In this document: positions 10,493 to 19,917 of the stretch, piece after piece
How the letters are laid out: every line of letters begins with the position of its first letter
Position numbering within the stretch: the stretch's first letter is position 1
NCBI GenBank assembly: GCA_027575765.1
Contig: JANBPT010000889.1
Coordinates: 1-19,917 of the forward strand
DNA length: 19,917 bases
Source: Tieghemiomyces parasiticus
Taxonomy: Eukaryota > Kickxellomycota > Dimargaritomycetes > Dimargaritales > Dimargaritaceae
Direction of reading: 5' to 3'
Translations under genes and position numbers: made by a program
Notes under the pieces: model-generated
Database searches by the model: none
Seen by the model: the letters and a program-made list of their open reading frames with translations, nothing else
Told to the model about the DNA's origin: nothing

Positions 10493-11920
10493 TTTCCGAT
10501 CTCTCTCTCTCCCCCCCCCTGCACAAGGGTGGCAGCGTGTGTTCGCGCCATTCGCCTTTTTTTTACTTTACACATGCCACACCGTGCCACCCTTTTTCGG
10601 CTCTATTTGATATATCTGTACTACTACTACTACTACTGTGCCTTTGCGCCTTGTACGTGCAATCCCCCTGTCCATCCGCTATTCCGAATGGTCAGGCCGT
10701 CCGCTTGTTTTTATTCGCCCACCCTTTGCTTGTCCCTACCACTCTGCCTCTGCCCCTCAAGGAAATGTCGCAATGAGGGGTTGGGGCCCCTTCTTCCACT
10801 GCACCTTCGTTTTCTGGGGTATATTAGCCCAGGTTCGCTCGATCTTTTCTCTCTCGTGCTGACTAGTGCGGGCCATTGGGCGAGAGAATAGGAGAGAGTT
10901 TAAAGCCACACACACCTTGTAATTGTACCCTGCCCGTGGTGACCTTTACTAGCCAGCACCCTTGTCGCCGTCGCTGTCTGGTAATGGAGCCCGTTACGGC
11001 ATATCTTTTCCTAGCCCATGTACCGCTCTTTGTTGTTATTTTTGCCCTTGTTTTCTATTATTATCCCATCCTTTCATAAACACACTGATGATTTTTTTTC
11101 CCTAGGTCTATTCGTATTTCGGCAGTGACGTTCTGTACGACAGTAATTAGCCAGGCACCGTGAGGGTGTGGTGGGAGCAGTTTCCCGAGCCCTGTCCCTG
11201 GCAGGCAAAGCTCCACGGTCACCAGTAGAGGATAACAGTGCGCGGGTATATGTATTCAGAGGCAGGCTGGGCAGTCGTCCGACCTGATGAGGGGGGGAGG
11301 GAGTCCCTGAGGATGGATAGGCCCTGTGACTCGCTCCTTAGCAACGTCTAGTCTCGTGACGCCGGCGTGAAGCGGAATGTGATGCCTCTAGAGGTGAAAC
11401 CTTCACTTATTTCTCTCCCCGTTTTGTTCTTTGAAGCTCGCGCATCCATGAGCCGTCATGTACACGCACTTACGCACGCCACCACTCTCGGCCCCAAGCA
11501 TTCCAAGTCCGCGTGACCATGTGCGTTATCTTGGACCCCGACCCTGGGGCACGTGCAACTCCTGGGGGAAGGCTCCGCGGGTGGTAATGGCCGGTACGCT
11601 TGGCGACATACATATCATTCCTACGGGGAAAGGCGGTGACCCATATATTTATGGGGTGCTGGGACAAGAGACGGTTTAGGGGTTACGTATTCAGGCCAGG
11701 AGGGGACGAAAAGGCCTCGGCTTGCGACCCTGTTGGCGCACGGGCTGAGGCCCCGGGGTAGACGACAGCCCCTGCGGGAATGGCTCCCTATAATGGGGGC
11801 GAATAGGGTCGGGAGCTACTACATTGTAGAGAGGGGCGGCATCAGGGCTCGCTCGTTGGCACCGGCGACCACAGGTCGCAGCAGATACGGACACTTTAGC
11901 AGTTGATGGTGGTGCGGAGA
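10493..11920. other. intergenic region after the WD-repeat gene
   Basis: The first 600 bases are T- and C-rich on the plus strand and probably include the 3' end of the WD-repeat transcript. A (CTA)n tract lies at 10619-10637. No frame here has the codon bias or motifs of a gene. A short, protein-like stretch ending TAG at 11150 behind a CCCTAG acceptor was considered and not accepted. Nothing else is recognised. Confidence 0.45.
10619..10637. repeat. (TAC)n trinucleotide microsatellite
   Basis: Six consecutive TAC/CTA units lie about 130 bases past the stop of the WD-repeat gene, probably in its 3' untranslated region. Confidence 0.85.
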
Positions 11921-11928
11921 TATAAAAG
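11921..11928 (+). promoter_or_regulatory. TATA box of the alpha-mannosidase gene
   Basis: TATAAAAG is a perfect TATA consensus. It sits 422 bases before the mannosidase ATG, in G-rich DNA that switches to strongly C/T-rich sequence from about 11960. Initiation about 30-60 bases downstream would give a leader of roughly 360 bases, unless part of it is spliced out. Confidence 0.6.
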
Positions 11929-11959
11929 GCGCGCGTGGGGGGCAGGAGGAGAGAATCAG

Positions 11960-12342
11960 CCTTGTCCCATCGCGGTTGTGTTGGCCTGTTCATCTATCCC
12001 CAGTTCCCCGCGCCAGTGCAGCATTCCCTCCCACGCCTGGGGTTCACACCCTTGCCTGTTGTGACTTGACCTTATCTCACCTGGCCGACTCCACCCACTT
12101 GTCCCAGCCCCTTACTTGAGCGGCTTACGCTTTCGCTCTAGGCTTTCCCTCCTCCCCGCCTCACACACCTTCTTCCTCCCCTACCCTCACCTTTCAACCC
12201 GTCGACGCTAGTTCAACCGCACCGTATCGTTCCTTAACCCTTAAGCCTGCCCTATAGCCCGCTACCCACCGATACCCGTACCTCCTCATTACCCTTCAGC
12301 CCAACCCCCACCTTTCCCCGTCCCTCCTTGCGTTAGTTGGCC
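11960..12342 (+). promoter_or_regulatory. long pyrimidine-rich leader of the alpha-mannosidase gene
   Basis: Between the TATA box and the ATG the plus strand is dominated by C and T tracts, such as CCCCTACCCTCACC and CCCCCACCTTTCCCCG. ATG triplets are almost absent, as expected of a transcribed leader. Several CTCTAG/CCCCAG acceptor-like sites would allow a leader intron, but I cannot place one with confidence. Confidence 0.45.
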
Positions 12343-15300
12343 ATGCAGAAACACCGCGACATCACCCGGGACCGCTTCGGCAAGTTCCTGTCGAGCGGTC
12401 AGTTCGGCGACGTTTCGTTGGCCCACGTCCTGACCACTAAAATCGAAAACGGGCCCGACTACGTCAAGCTGGCGGTTTACTCCGTGCCCAACCAGCAGCG
12501 CATTCCCTTCGCTGATGCGGCCAAGGCCTCGTTCAAGCCTACCAAAGCCGGGAGCTCCTTCGGGCCAACCTGGGTAAGTACATGCTGCTAGAGTGGGGGG
12601 GGGGAGCTTGCGTTTGTAGAAGCTAGAAGGAGGAAATACAAGATTCTCTGCTGGACCAAGCTATTACAGTTTTTATCTAGTAGCCAGGGTGGACTTACTG
12701 GGCCTACACTCATATCTTGACGCTCCTTCAATTGGTACCACTCCTCACTGACCGCTCTCCGATCAAACGTGTGCGCTTCCGCCGGATCTAGTCCACTCAC
12801 TGGTTCAAGATCAGTGTCAAGGTGCCCAAGGACTGGGTGGGCGAGGAAATCGAGTTCCGCTGGGACGCTGGCTGTGAAGGTCTCCTCTGGTCCACCGACG
12901 GAGTGCCGATCCACGGGCTGATTTCCGGTAAGCATGAGCAGTCACACTGCGTATCATCAGGTGGCTAACGGTCCACCCGTGCTACCAAGTGTCATTGGTC
13001 AGCCTGGCTGGATAGCGCCGCCAATTCCGCCCCACCCTCATATCCATTGCCATCTTGCCTCTCTCTCTCCCTCCATTCCCCCTCCCCTCACTCCCTACCA
13101 CTTGGTCCCAACCAGGCACCCGGGTGGAGTACATCCTCACCGAAAAGTCTGTCGGTGGCGAAACCTTCCATTTTTACGTCGAGATGGCCTGCAACGGTCT
13201 GTTCGGCATGGGTGCCGGCGGGATGATTAACCCGCCGGACATGAACCGCTACTTTCGCATCGACCGTGCGGAACTGGCCGTCAATAATGTGGCGGCCCGC
13301 TGCTTGTGGCGCGATTTCGAGATCATCAAGGGCATTGTGGACCATCTCCCGGAACGCTCTCCGCGGGCTGCCCAGGCCTTCGCGGTGGCTAACGATATCT
13401 GCAACGCCTACGACCGTGACGATCTGACCTCCATCGACCGCTGCCGGGAACTAGCCGCCAAGTTCTTTAAGGCCAAGAACGGTGCCATTACTGCGGACGG
13501 CAGCGGCTCGGCCCAGCACCGAATCACCGCCGTGGGGAACTGCCATATCGATACCGCCTGGCTTTGGCCCTTCGCCGAGACCAAACGTAAAGTGGCCCGG
13601 AGCTGGAGTACCCAAATACGTCTCATGGAACAGTACCCGGCCTATACGTTCGCCGCGTCGCAGGCCCAACAGTTTAAATGGCTGCAGGAAAACTACCCCG
13701 TCGTTTTCAAGCAGATTCAGCAGCGCACGGCCCAGGGCCAGTTCATCCCCATCGGCGGAACCTGGGTCGAAATGGACTGCAACATGCCCAGTGGCGAGGC
13801 CCTCGTCCGACAGTTCCTGTTTGGCCAGCGCTACTTCCAGCAGCACTTTGGCCGTCGCTGTGAAGTCTTTTGGCTGCCGGACACCTTTGGGTACTCGGCC
13901 CAGCTTCCGCAGATTATCCGGGGGGCCGACATGCGCTACTTCTTCACTCAGAAGCTATCCTGGAACAACATCAACAAGTTCCCCCATACCACCTTCCAAT
14001 GGATCGGGCTCGACGGCCGGAGCCAGGTCCTCACCCATATGGCGCCCAGTGAAACCTACGCCGCTCAAGTCCAGGTGGGCGAATTAGTCGATAGTGTCGA
14101 CCGCCACCGCGATTTGCCCTACACCAATGAGAGCATGTTGCTCTACGGTGACGGTGACGGCGGTGGCGGGCCTACCCCGGCCATGCTCCAGCGGATGGAG
14201 CTCATCGGCAATATCGAGGGGCTTCCGCGCGTCGAGTTTGGCAACCCCAATGACTTTTATCGACGGGTCGAGCGGGAGTCCGGAGATAAACTCGTGAGCT
14301 GGAAGGGGGAACTGTACTTTGAACTCCACCGTGGGACGTACACTTCCCAGGCGGCGACCAAGAAGGGGAATCGGTCTAGCGAGTTTTTGATGCGCGAGGT
14401 GGAAGCGATCGCCGCCCTCTGTCACGCCCAGGGTATCGCCGGCCGGACGAGTGGTCAGAAGGGTAACGACGGTGGGAAGGTGTACAAGTACCCACAGCGC
14501 GAAATTAACCGCCTGTGGGAAAGAATCCTACTGAACCAGTTTCATGATGTGCTGCCCGGGTCGTCTATCGAAATGGTGTACCAAGACGCCGCCAAACTGT
14601 ACCAGGAGGTGGCAATCGAGGGTAGGCAGCTGGTGCGTCAGGCCCTTCAGGTTCTCCACGGTGGCAAGCTGGTGGATGAGGGTGTCGCGGTCAAGAATCC
14701 CGATGAACACGGTAAGTTGTTTTGTGTTTTTGTTTATAGGCTGGAAGGACCAGTGAGGGTTTAGCATAGGAGAGAGAGAGGGAAAGAGAAAAAGTGAGAC
14801 AGCGGCTATGTAACATTTAACAAGAGTAGCCTGCCGATACTCATATCGTTTTTTATGCTTACCACTTACACACACACACACCACGTCCTAAACTACAGCC
14901 GTTATGGTGTTCAATTCTCTGCCCTGGCGTCGTACCGAGGTGATCGAGGTGCCGATCGAGGCCCCACTGGCCGGCCTGCAGCAGACAAGCACCGATGGTC
15001 AGACTGCCTTTGCCCTGCTTCGCGACGTGGACCCGCTGACTTCCCACCAGCTCGATTTCACCGCCGCGGCAGAATTGGACGAGACGACGGTCCCCGTAAC
15101 GGTCTACCAGACCGCCTCGGGGGATTTTGTCCTCGAGAATGTGTTCATCAGCGCCACGTTCAACGCCGAGGGCCGTCTCATCCGGCTGTTTGACCGGCGC
15201 AACGAGCGCGAGGTCATGTGTCCCGGCATGATGGGCAATCTCTTCCGTGTCTACGAGGATATTCCGATTTACTGGGACGCCTGGGATGTGGAGGTGTACC

Positions 15301-16235
15301 ACCTCGAGAAGGGCAGTGACGCCGGGGTTGGCCGGGTAACCATCCACGCCGAGGGACCTTTGGTGGGTAGTCTCGAAGTGATCTATGACCAGCTCACGCC
15401 GGCCCAACCGGGCTCATCGGCACGCCAAATCATTTCCCTTACGGCCACCTCGCCGCGCCTCGACTTCACGTGCGACGTGGACTGGCACGAGAACCGCCGG
15501 ATGCTCAAGGTCGAATTCCAGTGGGACCTCATGAACGACCTGGCGACATACGAGACGCAGTTTGGTGTGGTGCAGCGACCGACCCATTTCAATACCAGCT
15601 GGGACTTGGCCAAGTTTGAAGTGTGTGGACACAAGTTTGCCGATCTGTCCGAGGTGGGCTACGGCGTCGCGTTACTTAATGATTGCAAGTATGGCTATTC
15701 CACCTACCGAAATACCATGCGCATCTCGCTGCTGCGCGCCCCGAAGGCGCCCGATGCCCATTGTGATATGGGACACCACCGATTCCGGTATGCCGTGTAC
15801 CCTCACCTCGGCACGTTTGCCGAGTCCGATGTCGTTCAGGAGGCCTATCGATTTAATGTCCCACTGCTCCCGTCGGTCTTTGCCGCCCGCCCGCCGCCGT
15901 CCGGTCACGGTGATGGCGAGAAGGGGATGACCCCCGCCCTGCTGCTACCGACGTCGTCGTCTCCCTTCCACTGGGTGGGCAGCCCCAACGTAGTCCTCGA
16001 TACCCTCAAGAAGGCCGAGGACAGCAACGACCTGATTGTACGACTCTACGAGGCGTACGGCGGTCAGGGCCGTGGGCACCTCAGGGTGGAAACGAGCTTT
16101 GTCAAGGTCAAACGTGCCGTGCGCTGTAACCTACTCGAAGACGAAAGCGGTGAGGTGCTGCGTGTCGAGGCTGGGTGTGGATTCCCACTCGTCGTCAAAC
16201 CGTTCGAAATTGTCACTCTGAAACTATCCCTGTAA
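12343..16235 (+). CDS. AMS1: class II alpha-mannosidase, GH38 (vacuolar Ams1 / cytosolic type)
   Basis: Retaining exo-alpha-mannosidase that trims free mannosyl oligosaccharides. In yeast, Ams1 has no signal peptide and reaches the vacuole by the Cvt/autophagy route. Exons are 12343-12573, 12792-12927, 13116-14711 and 14899-16235, with introns of 218, 188 and 187 bp. All joins keep phase and give 1099 residues, close to yeast Ams1 (about 1080). The N-terminal domain shows FKPTKAGSSFGPTW, STHWFKISVKVP, FRWDAGCEGLLW and GTRVEYIL. The catalytic domain has HIDTAWLW with zinc ligands His266 and Asp268, GGTWVEMDCNMPSGEALVRQ, and WLPDTFGYS with the expected nucleophile Asp378. The LWERILLNQFHDVLPGSSI block has the zinc ligand His599. 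The C-terminal beta domains follow from VMVFNSLPW. All key residues are present, so an active enzyme is expected. No signal peptide or membrane segment is seen, which separates it from the Golgi and ER-type enzymes. Confidence 0.97.
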
Positions 16236-18153
16236 AGCAGTGTAGTAGGGTGGGTTTCTGGGGTTTACTTTTTATTGGTTGGTTTTTTGTTTTTGTTATT
16301 TTCGTTTGGCGCTGACTCGAAGTCACTATATATGTAGGGATTTTTTTTTGGTTGCTTACTTTTTTTTATTGTATTTACGCTTAGCGTGATTGGCTAGTAA
16401 GTAAATGTACCGTTAACTATTTATTATAGCTACAATTAAAACCGTGAGATCGTGTAGGAAAAGTTTAGTAGTACCAAGATATTGGTGACTACTAAGACCA
16501 ATAGCAGATGTGGATCTGGGGGGGGACTGGTGGGGGTGGGGAGATAATAAAACAAACAATGGAGGCACTTGGCTGAGTAAGGACTGGATAGGATATATAT
16601 TTGCTGACTGGCAGCCAGGCGCTTGTCATACAGAACAAGGGCTTTGAGGCATTATTGAACTGAGCCGGTCAGGTTGTTGGGAGTGTAGAGTATTAGCAAA
16701 TTCCGGCGATTGGGGAGTTCCCCAGGTCATAGCAGAGAAGTTGTGAAGGTAATAAATAAAGAATTCGTCCAAATAAAGCGGGGAGTGGTAGTCCGCTGCA
16801 AGCAATGGTGGCTAATATACAAACTTGGCTAGACGGATTAGTCGGAGGTAAGCTCAAGGAATATGGTAAACAGGGAAAACGAAAAGGTAAACTTGATACG
16901 AATTAGCCGATTAGATAACAACAGTAGTAGATAGTGGATATTAGGCTGGGATGGACGCATTAAATCATGCCCAATGAACACATGACGTAACAATCATTAG
17001 GTCAACGTTGGTACCCTAGTTAGAGGTTATGATGGTCATTTAAGGCTGCAAGGTGTCTAAAGGATGTCGCAACTTTTGAAGTTCTGCCAAATTGACTTGT
17101 CTATGGATACTGTGGTAGGCGAGACCCCCAAGGGGTGGTTTATTGCGATGCGTGCAAAATGGAAAAAGGTAAGGTAAAGACTTTAGTAGTTAGGTTTGTG
17201 GGCTTACATAGCCGGGAAATGTGTGGAGGGTCGGGTCTTGATTGGGTTTCGGTAGTTAGCCATGAAGGGTTCTCGGTACGTTTGCCATGGCTAATTGTGT
17301 TGCCCTAAACCACTGAGCCGATCAGTTGGGCATCTCTACCTTTCTCTCATACTCGTTAGCCTATTCCATATTCGATATTCCCTTGTATCGACACCAACCT
17401 TCCTGATCTACCGGATGGCGTCTTCCGCTTTGACAGGCGTCCCTGCCTCTATCCTTTGAGGGCTCTACTTTCCCCATTATGCTTCTTCTTGATCCAGCAG
17501 TCGCGCAGCTGTCTTCATATTCGCTCTGGCACTGGCCCCGCCTTGCACTATTATCCTTGAGCTCTCCTAACCCCAAACCGTAGCCGCTGTGAAGGATGTC
17601 CTGCATCCTTCCATATAAAAAACCCTTTGGATCGCTACCCAATAAACAATAGCTTATCCAATACCACCAGGTTGTCATCATTATCATTCCACTGCTTCAT
17701 AAGTCATTTCAGTCTATTCGACTTTTTCTTGTTAGCTGTTAGCCTTAGTTCCTCTAGGGTAGTTTTTCCCTACGACACCAATCAATTTGTCATTATTAAC
17801 TCTCCTAGGTTTCATCTGAGACCTTCCCGCTTAAAATCTTCACAGTATTTTGTGGTATCTATAATGTAGCGTACCATTATCACTTCAGAAAGCTTTCAGG
17901 ATCAGCACGGAATTTATGTCTACTACATCTACTTCATACTATTGGGTGGCAGTCGAAATATCGTCGGATGCAACGACTACAACAAACAGATCTTCCGAAT
18001 CTCTTAACCAACCTCTCTAGTATTCTCTGTATGTTTACTCTCGCGGTCGCTGACATATGATTGCAGCCTCAAACGTCTTCCTAGGCTATGCTGCAGACCG
18101 GTTCGCCATCAATGATATCGCTGATTCAACTCGACCGAAACCTTTACGCTCAG
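16236..18153. other. AT-richer, gene-poor region downstream of the mannosidase gene
   Basis: After the mannosidase stop the DNA becomes visibly richer in A and T. The first 200 bases are T-rich (runs of 7-9 T) and are probably the 3' untranslated region. AATAAA motifs occur near 16752. The middle (16470-17330) is purine-rich without long frames. From 17330 it becomes C/T-rich, with a TATAAAA motif at 17614-17620 on the plus strand. A terminal-exon-like frame at 17873-18007 is discussed as a finding. No transposon protein is recognised. Confidence 0.45.
17256..17294. other. inverted repeat able to form a strong hairpin
   Basis: TTAGCCATG at 17256-17264 is perfectly complementary to CATGGCTAA at 17286-17294, with a 21-base spacer. 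One A-T and two G-T pairs can extend the stem outward to 12 pairs. It lies in non-coding DNA and is not part of a recognised tRNA. It could be an RNA hairpin or a palindromic protein-binding site. Confidence 0.7.
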
Positions 18154-18517
18154 CATTGTTCCAACGGCGACGCCTAAAAATACGGCCAATTCTTATTCTT
18201 GTCCTCGAAAGGACGGAAAGTTGCCCAAAGTCTACTTCATAAGTTATACGTCCATCGAAATATTCAATGTACCGTCCCCGACTAGAATAGACACCCGTCA
18301 AGGTGTCTCCATTCCAATAGCCCCCTTTCACAAGGAATCGGCTCAATATAGAGGTAAGTTAGCACATATCATTGTATATAGTGCTAACAAATCGAAGATA
18401 CAACTGCCTGCTAACGAGTCACATTTTCTCATCACCCGGTCCCCTGGTTCCCGCTCACCAGTGATTGCCATCGACCGAATCTGCGGTATAGTGAACTCAT
18501 CTGCACCTTATCAATGA
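18154..18517 (+). CDS. candidate small secreted protein, two 3' exons only; possibly RNase-like
   Basis: Two exons join well: 18154-18353, ending before GTAAGT, and 18462-18517, starting after CTCACCAG and ending TGA. The 108-bp intron contains CTAAC about 47 bases before the acceptor. The upstream edge is inferred from the acceptor CGCTCAG; the 5' exon with start and signal peptide is not resolved. The visible 84 residues have a Tyr-Ser-Cys motif (NSYSCPRKDGKLPKVYFISY), then GVSIPIAP and YRVIAIDRICGIVNSSAPYQ at the end. A Y-x-C start, a Y/FP-like middle, Arg-Val-Ile and a second Cys near a Gly-Ile-Val end recall T1/N1-fold ribonucleases and the RNase-like effectors of powdery mildews. The positions expected for the catalytic Glu and last His carry other residues. 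Codon use is unbiased, unlike the GC-rich genes. An 86-codon minus-strand frame overlaps. Low certainty. Confidence 0.33.
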
Positions 18518-18895
18518 GTTTCCGGTAGGATAAATTCTAATGCTATTGGCCATAATTTCAGGGAGGTTGACATGATAGGGTAAAATATTGAATTTTCAGC
18601 AAGGCAAAGGGGAAAAACTTGTATAAGAGGTGAAAAAACCCCTTTGCCTTGGACGAAAATAAAAGAAAACAAGGTCGTATAGACCCCACAGGGGAGAGAA
18701 TAGCCAGGTAAATGCTAAACAAGTTAGCATAAGGAAGCCCAGGACGTAGGCTATCGTTTGAGAACATCGTGATAAAAATAAGGATGCAGTTCGGAAGGAA
18801 AGCTACCGGCTCGACTCCAAGGAAGTTGGTAAATGACTGGTTTAACGAAATAAACTTGGGCCCCGTGGGGTAGATGGAATTAACTACCGTCACTA
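18518..18895. other. intergenic region between converging gene ends
   Basis: The 3' ends of the plus-strand candidate and the minus-strand secreted-protein gene face each other across this 378-base gap. It is A-rich on the plus strand (AAAATAAAAGAAAAC) and probably holds 3' untranslated DNA of the minus-strand gene. A 111-codon minus frame here lacks any recognised motif and lies past the minus gene's stop. Confidence 0.4.
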
Positions 18896-19443
18896 TTAGA
18901 TGGCGTTCTTGACCTTATTAAGGAGTTCTTTCTGTTTATCACCTGTGTCGCATGGTGTCATCAGATAGGGGGAATAGGGGTATGATGTAATAGTTAGTAC
19001 CTGTTGGTGCAGTAGAAAATCACTTTAAATTGATATTCATCGCAACACTAAAATGATGCGTCTAATCGCTTAGACTGGCTTACGGGCGAACTGCATTAGA
19101 CTTCAGGCGTGACGCGCTGAACAACGAGTACAGGTAGTATCCGGTGAGCGTCGAATCTTAAACAGCATACATCGGAAAATTTGTCAAGCCCGAATTGCTA
19201 ACCAGTGAGTTATGCCATATTGTACTTACTTGACAGGCCACTATTATTGATCAGGTACATAATATGTTCTTGATTGACCTGAGCCGCCTCATATTCTTCG
19301 CACTGATGGTTATATTTCATGGTCTCTATGAGGTTATCAATGCGTTTCTCCAACTCCGAACGGGGTTTGTAAATTGGTAGGCCGGCGTGCGCAGTGACAA
19401 CCAGGGCCACAAGGGTCACAGTGAAGATGGAGAGGAGACGCAT
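18896..19443 (-). CDS. small secreted protein of 86 residues, two exons
   Basis: On the minus strand exon 1 runs 19443 to 19230 and ends before GTAAGT. The intron 19229-18943 contains a perfect TACTAAC branch site (plus-strand GTTAGTA at 18993-18999) and ends ACACAG. Exon 2 runs 18942 to 18896, ending TAA. The split codon AGT joins SGLS to SDKQKELLNKVKNAI. The start has an ideal context (CCACCATGC); an upstream in-frame ATG at 19569 would only add a Ser/Pro-rich leader before the signal peptide. Residues 1-20 (MRLLSIFTVTLVALVVTAHA) are a textbook signal peptide with an AHA|G cleavage site. The mature 66 residues are mostly helical, charged, with one cysteine (Cys48) and one N-glycosylation sequon (Asn66). 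I do not recognise a family. It could be an effector or cell-surface peptide; the single cysteine argues against a knottin or hydrophobin. Confidence 0.8.
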
Positions 19444-19917
19444 GGTGGATGAGTGGGGGGGGGCAGAAGCAGGTGGCGAGTGGAGAGCCGGGTCGAAGGG
19501 TGAGATGACTGAGTGGTAACTGGGAGATGGTCCGGTGGATGATGATTTCCTGGTCCGGTTAGGCCACATGGCTGACCTTATATATTGTCATCGGCTGATA
19601 CTGGTTGAGGGCTAAACGCTGCAGATGATTATAGAAGGACTGGTCTGCCCTCACCACTCCCCCCGGCTCGTTCCCTCTCTGTACCACCCACTTACGTTTC
19701 CATGGAGGCACTGGCGGCTCTCTGACATTTCAAGTCCTTCGGCCACCCCTCCCTGCCATTTGTTTAACGTGTGCTCCTGTCAGCATTTATTCAATTGTAG
19801 TGAGAGAAAGGTGAGGCCTATCGACAGCTAGAGCACTACCGTGTCTCTGTAATTCGCACTGCGCTAGCTCACCGTGTGGGGAAAGGCAGGGCTCTGCCAC
19901 TTGGTCCCCCTCTTCAC
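19444..19917 (-). other. upstream region of the small secreted-protein gene
   Basis: This stretch holds the leader and promoter of the minus-strand gene, C/T-rich when read on the minus strand from about 19540 to 19444. A TATA motif lies at 19577-19584. Beyond it, to the right edge, I see no gene. Confidence 0.4.
19577..19584 (-). promoter_or_regulatory. TATA box of the small secreted-protein gene
   Basis: Read on the minus strand this is TATATAAG, a close TATA consensus. It sits about 135 bases upstream of the ATG at 19443. That spacing allows a leader of about 100 bases that is C/T-rich, as for other genes in the window. Confidence 0.55.

Noticed and set aside
11106..11150. Short terminal-exon-like stretch VYSYFGSDVLYDSN behind TTTCCCTAG
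   Set aside because: No upstream exon in phase could be found, and the WD-repeat gene already ends in its family-typical way at 10492.
14859..15407. 182-codon minus-strand frame
   Set aside because: Antisense shadow of the mannosidase C-terminal exon, whose plus-strand product is clearly homologous to Ams1.
18086..18346. 86-codon minus-strand frame (FLVKGGYWNGDTLTGVYSSRGRYIEYFDG) opposite the candidate secreted protein
   Set aside because: No signal peptide, splice support or promoter on that side; the plus-strand reading has a consensus intron with matching phase. It cannot be fully excluded that this strand is the real one.
18780..18830. GGCTCGACTCC, close to a tRNA B box
   Set aside because: No T-stem pairing around it and no proper A box or acceptor stem at the expected spacing.
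19060..19075. GTCTAA-TCGC-TTAGAC six-pair hairpin
   Set aside because: Too short to call by itself; it lies inside the intron of the small secreted-protein gene and has no further context.

Overview
The window reads as nuclear DNA of a fungus. The genes are split by spliceosomal introns of about 110-290 bp with GTAAG donors and YAG acceptors. Exons are rich in C/G at third codon positions, and a cytosolic/vacuolar Ams1-type alpha-mannosidase and a fungal-type DUF2415 WD-repeat protein are present. The intron-rich, GC-rich style would suit an early-diverging lineage such as Zoopagomycota, but that is only a guess. All gene models were spliced by hand.

Layout. 1-1631: no convincing gene; a (TA)n tract and one orphan ATG-plus-donor. 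1632-3287 (+): two-exon gene for a predicted secreted protein of 462 residues with no recognised family. 3830-4240 (+): two-exon gene for the molybdopterin-synthase small subunit (MoaD/MOCS2A type) ending in Gly-Gly. 4241-8241: about 4 kb without a supportable gene. 8242-10492 (+): five-exon gene for a WD-repeat protein with a C-terminal DUF2415-like segment. 10493-12342: intergenic, with a TATAAAAG box and a pyrimidine-rich leader. 12343-16235 (+): four-exon gene for a complete GH38 alpha-mannosidase of 1099 residues. 16236-18895: visibly AT-richer DNA that is mostly gene-poor, with a strong hairpin and two terminal exons of a possible small secreted protein. 18896-19443 (-): two-exon gene for an 86-residue secreted protein with signal peptide, TACTAAC branch site and TATA box. 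19444-19917: its promoter side and nothing else recognised.

The genes do not form a pathway. The mannosidase degrades mannosyl oligosaccharides, the MoaD protein carries sulfur for molybdenum cofactor, and the WD protein is of unknown role. The part most likely to be undescribed is the AT-richer right end. There a short secreted protein gene faces a possible second small secreted protein with a Tyr-x-Cys motif and weak resemblance to catalytically altered T1-type ribonuclease-like effectors. The unknown secreted protein at the left is the other candidate for novelty.
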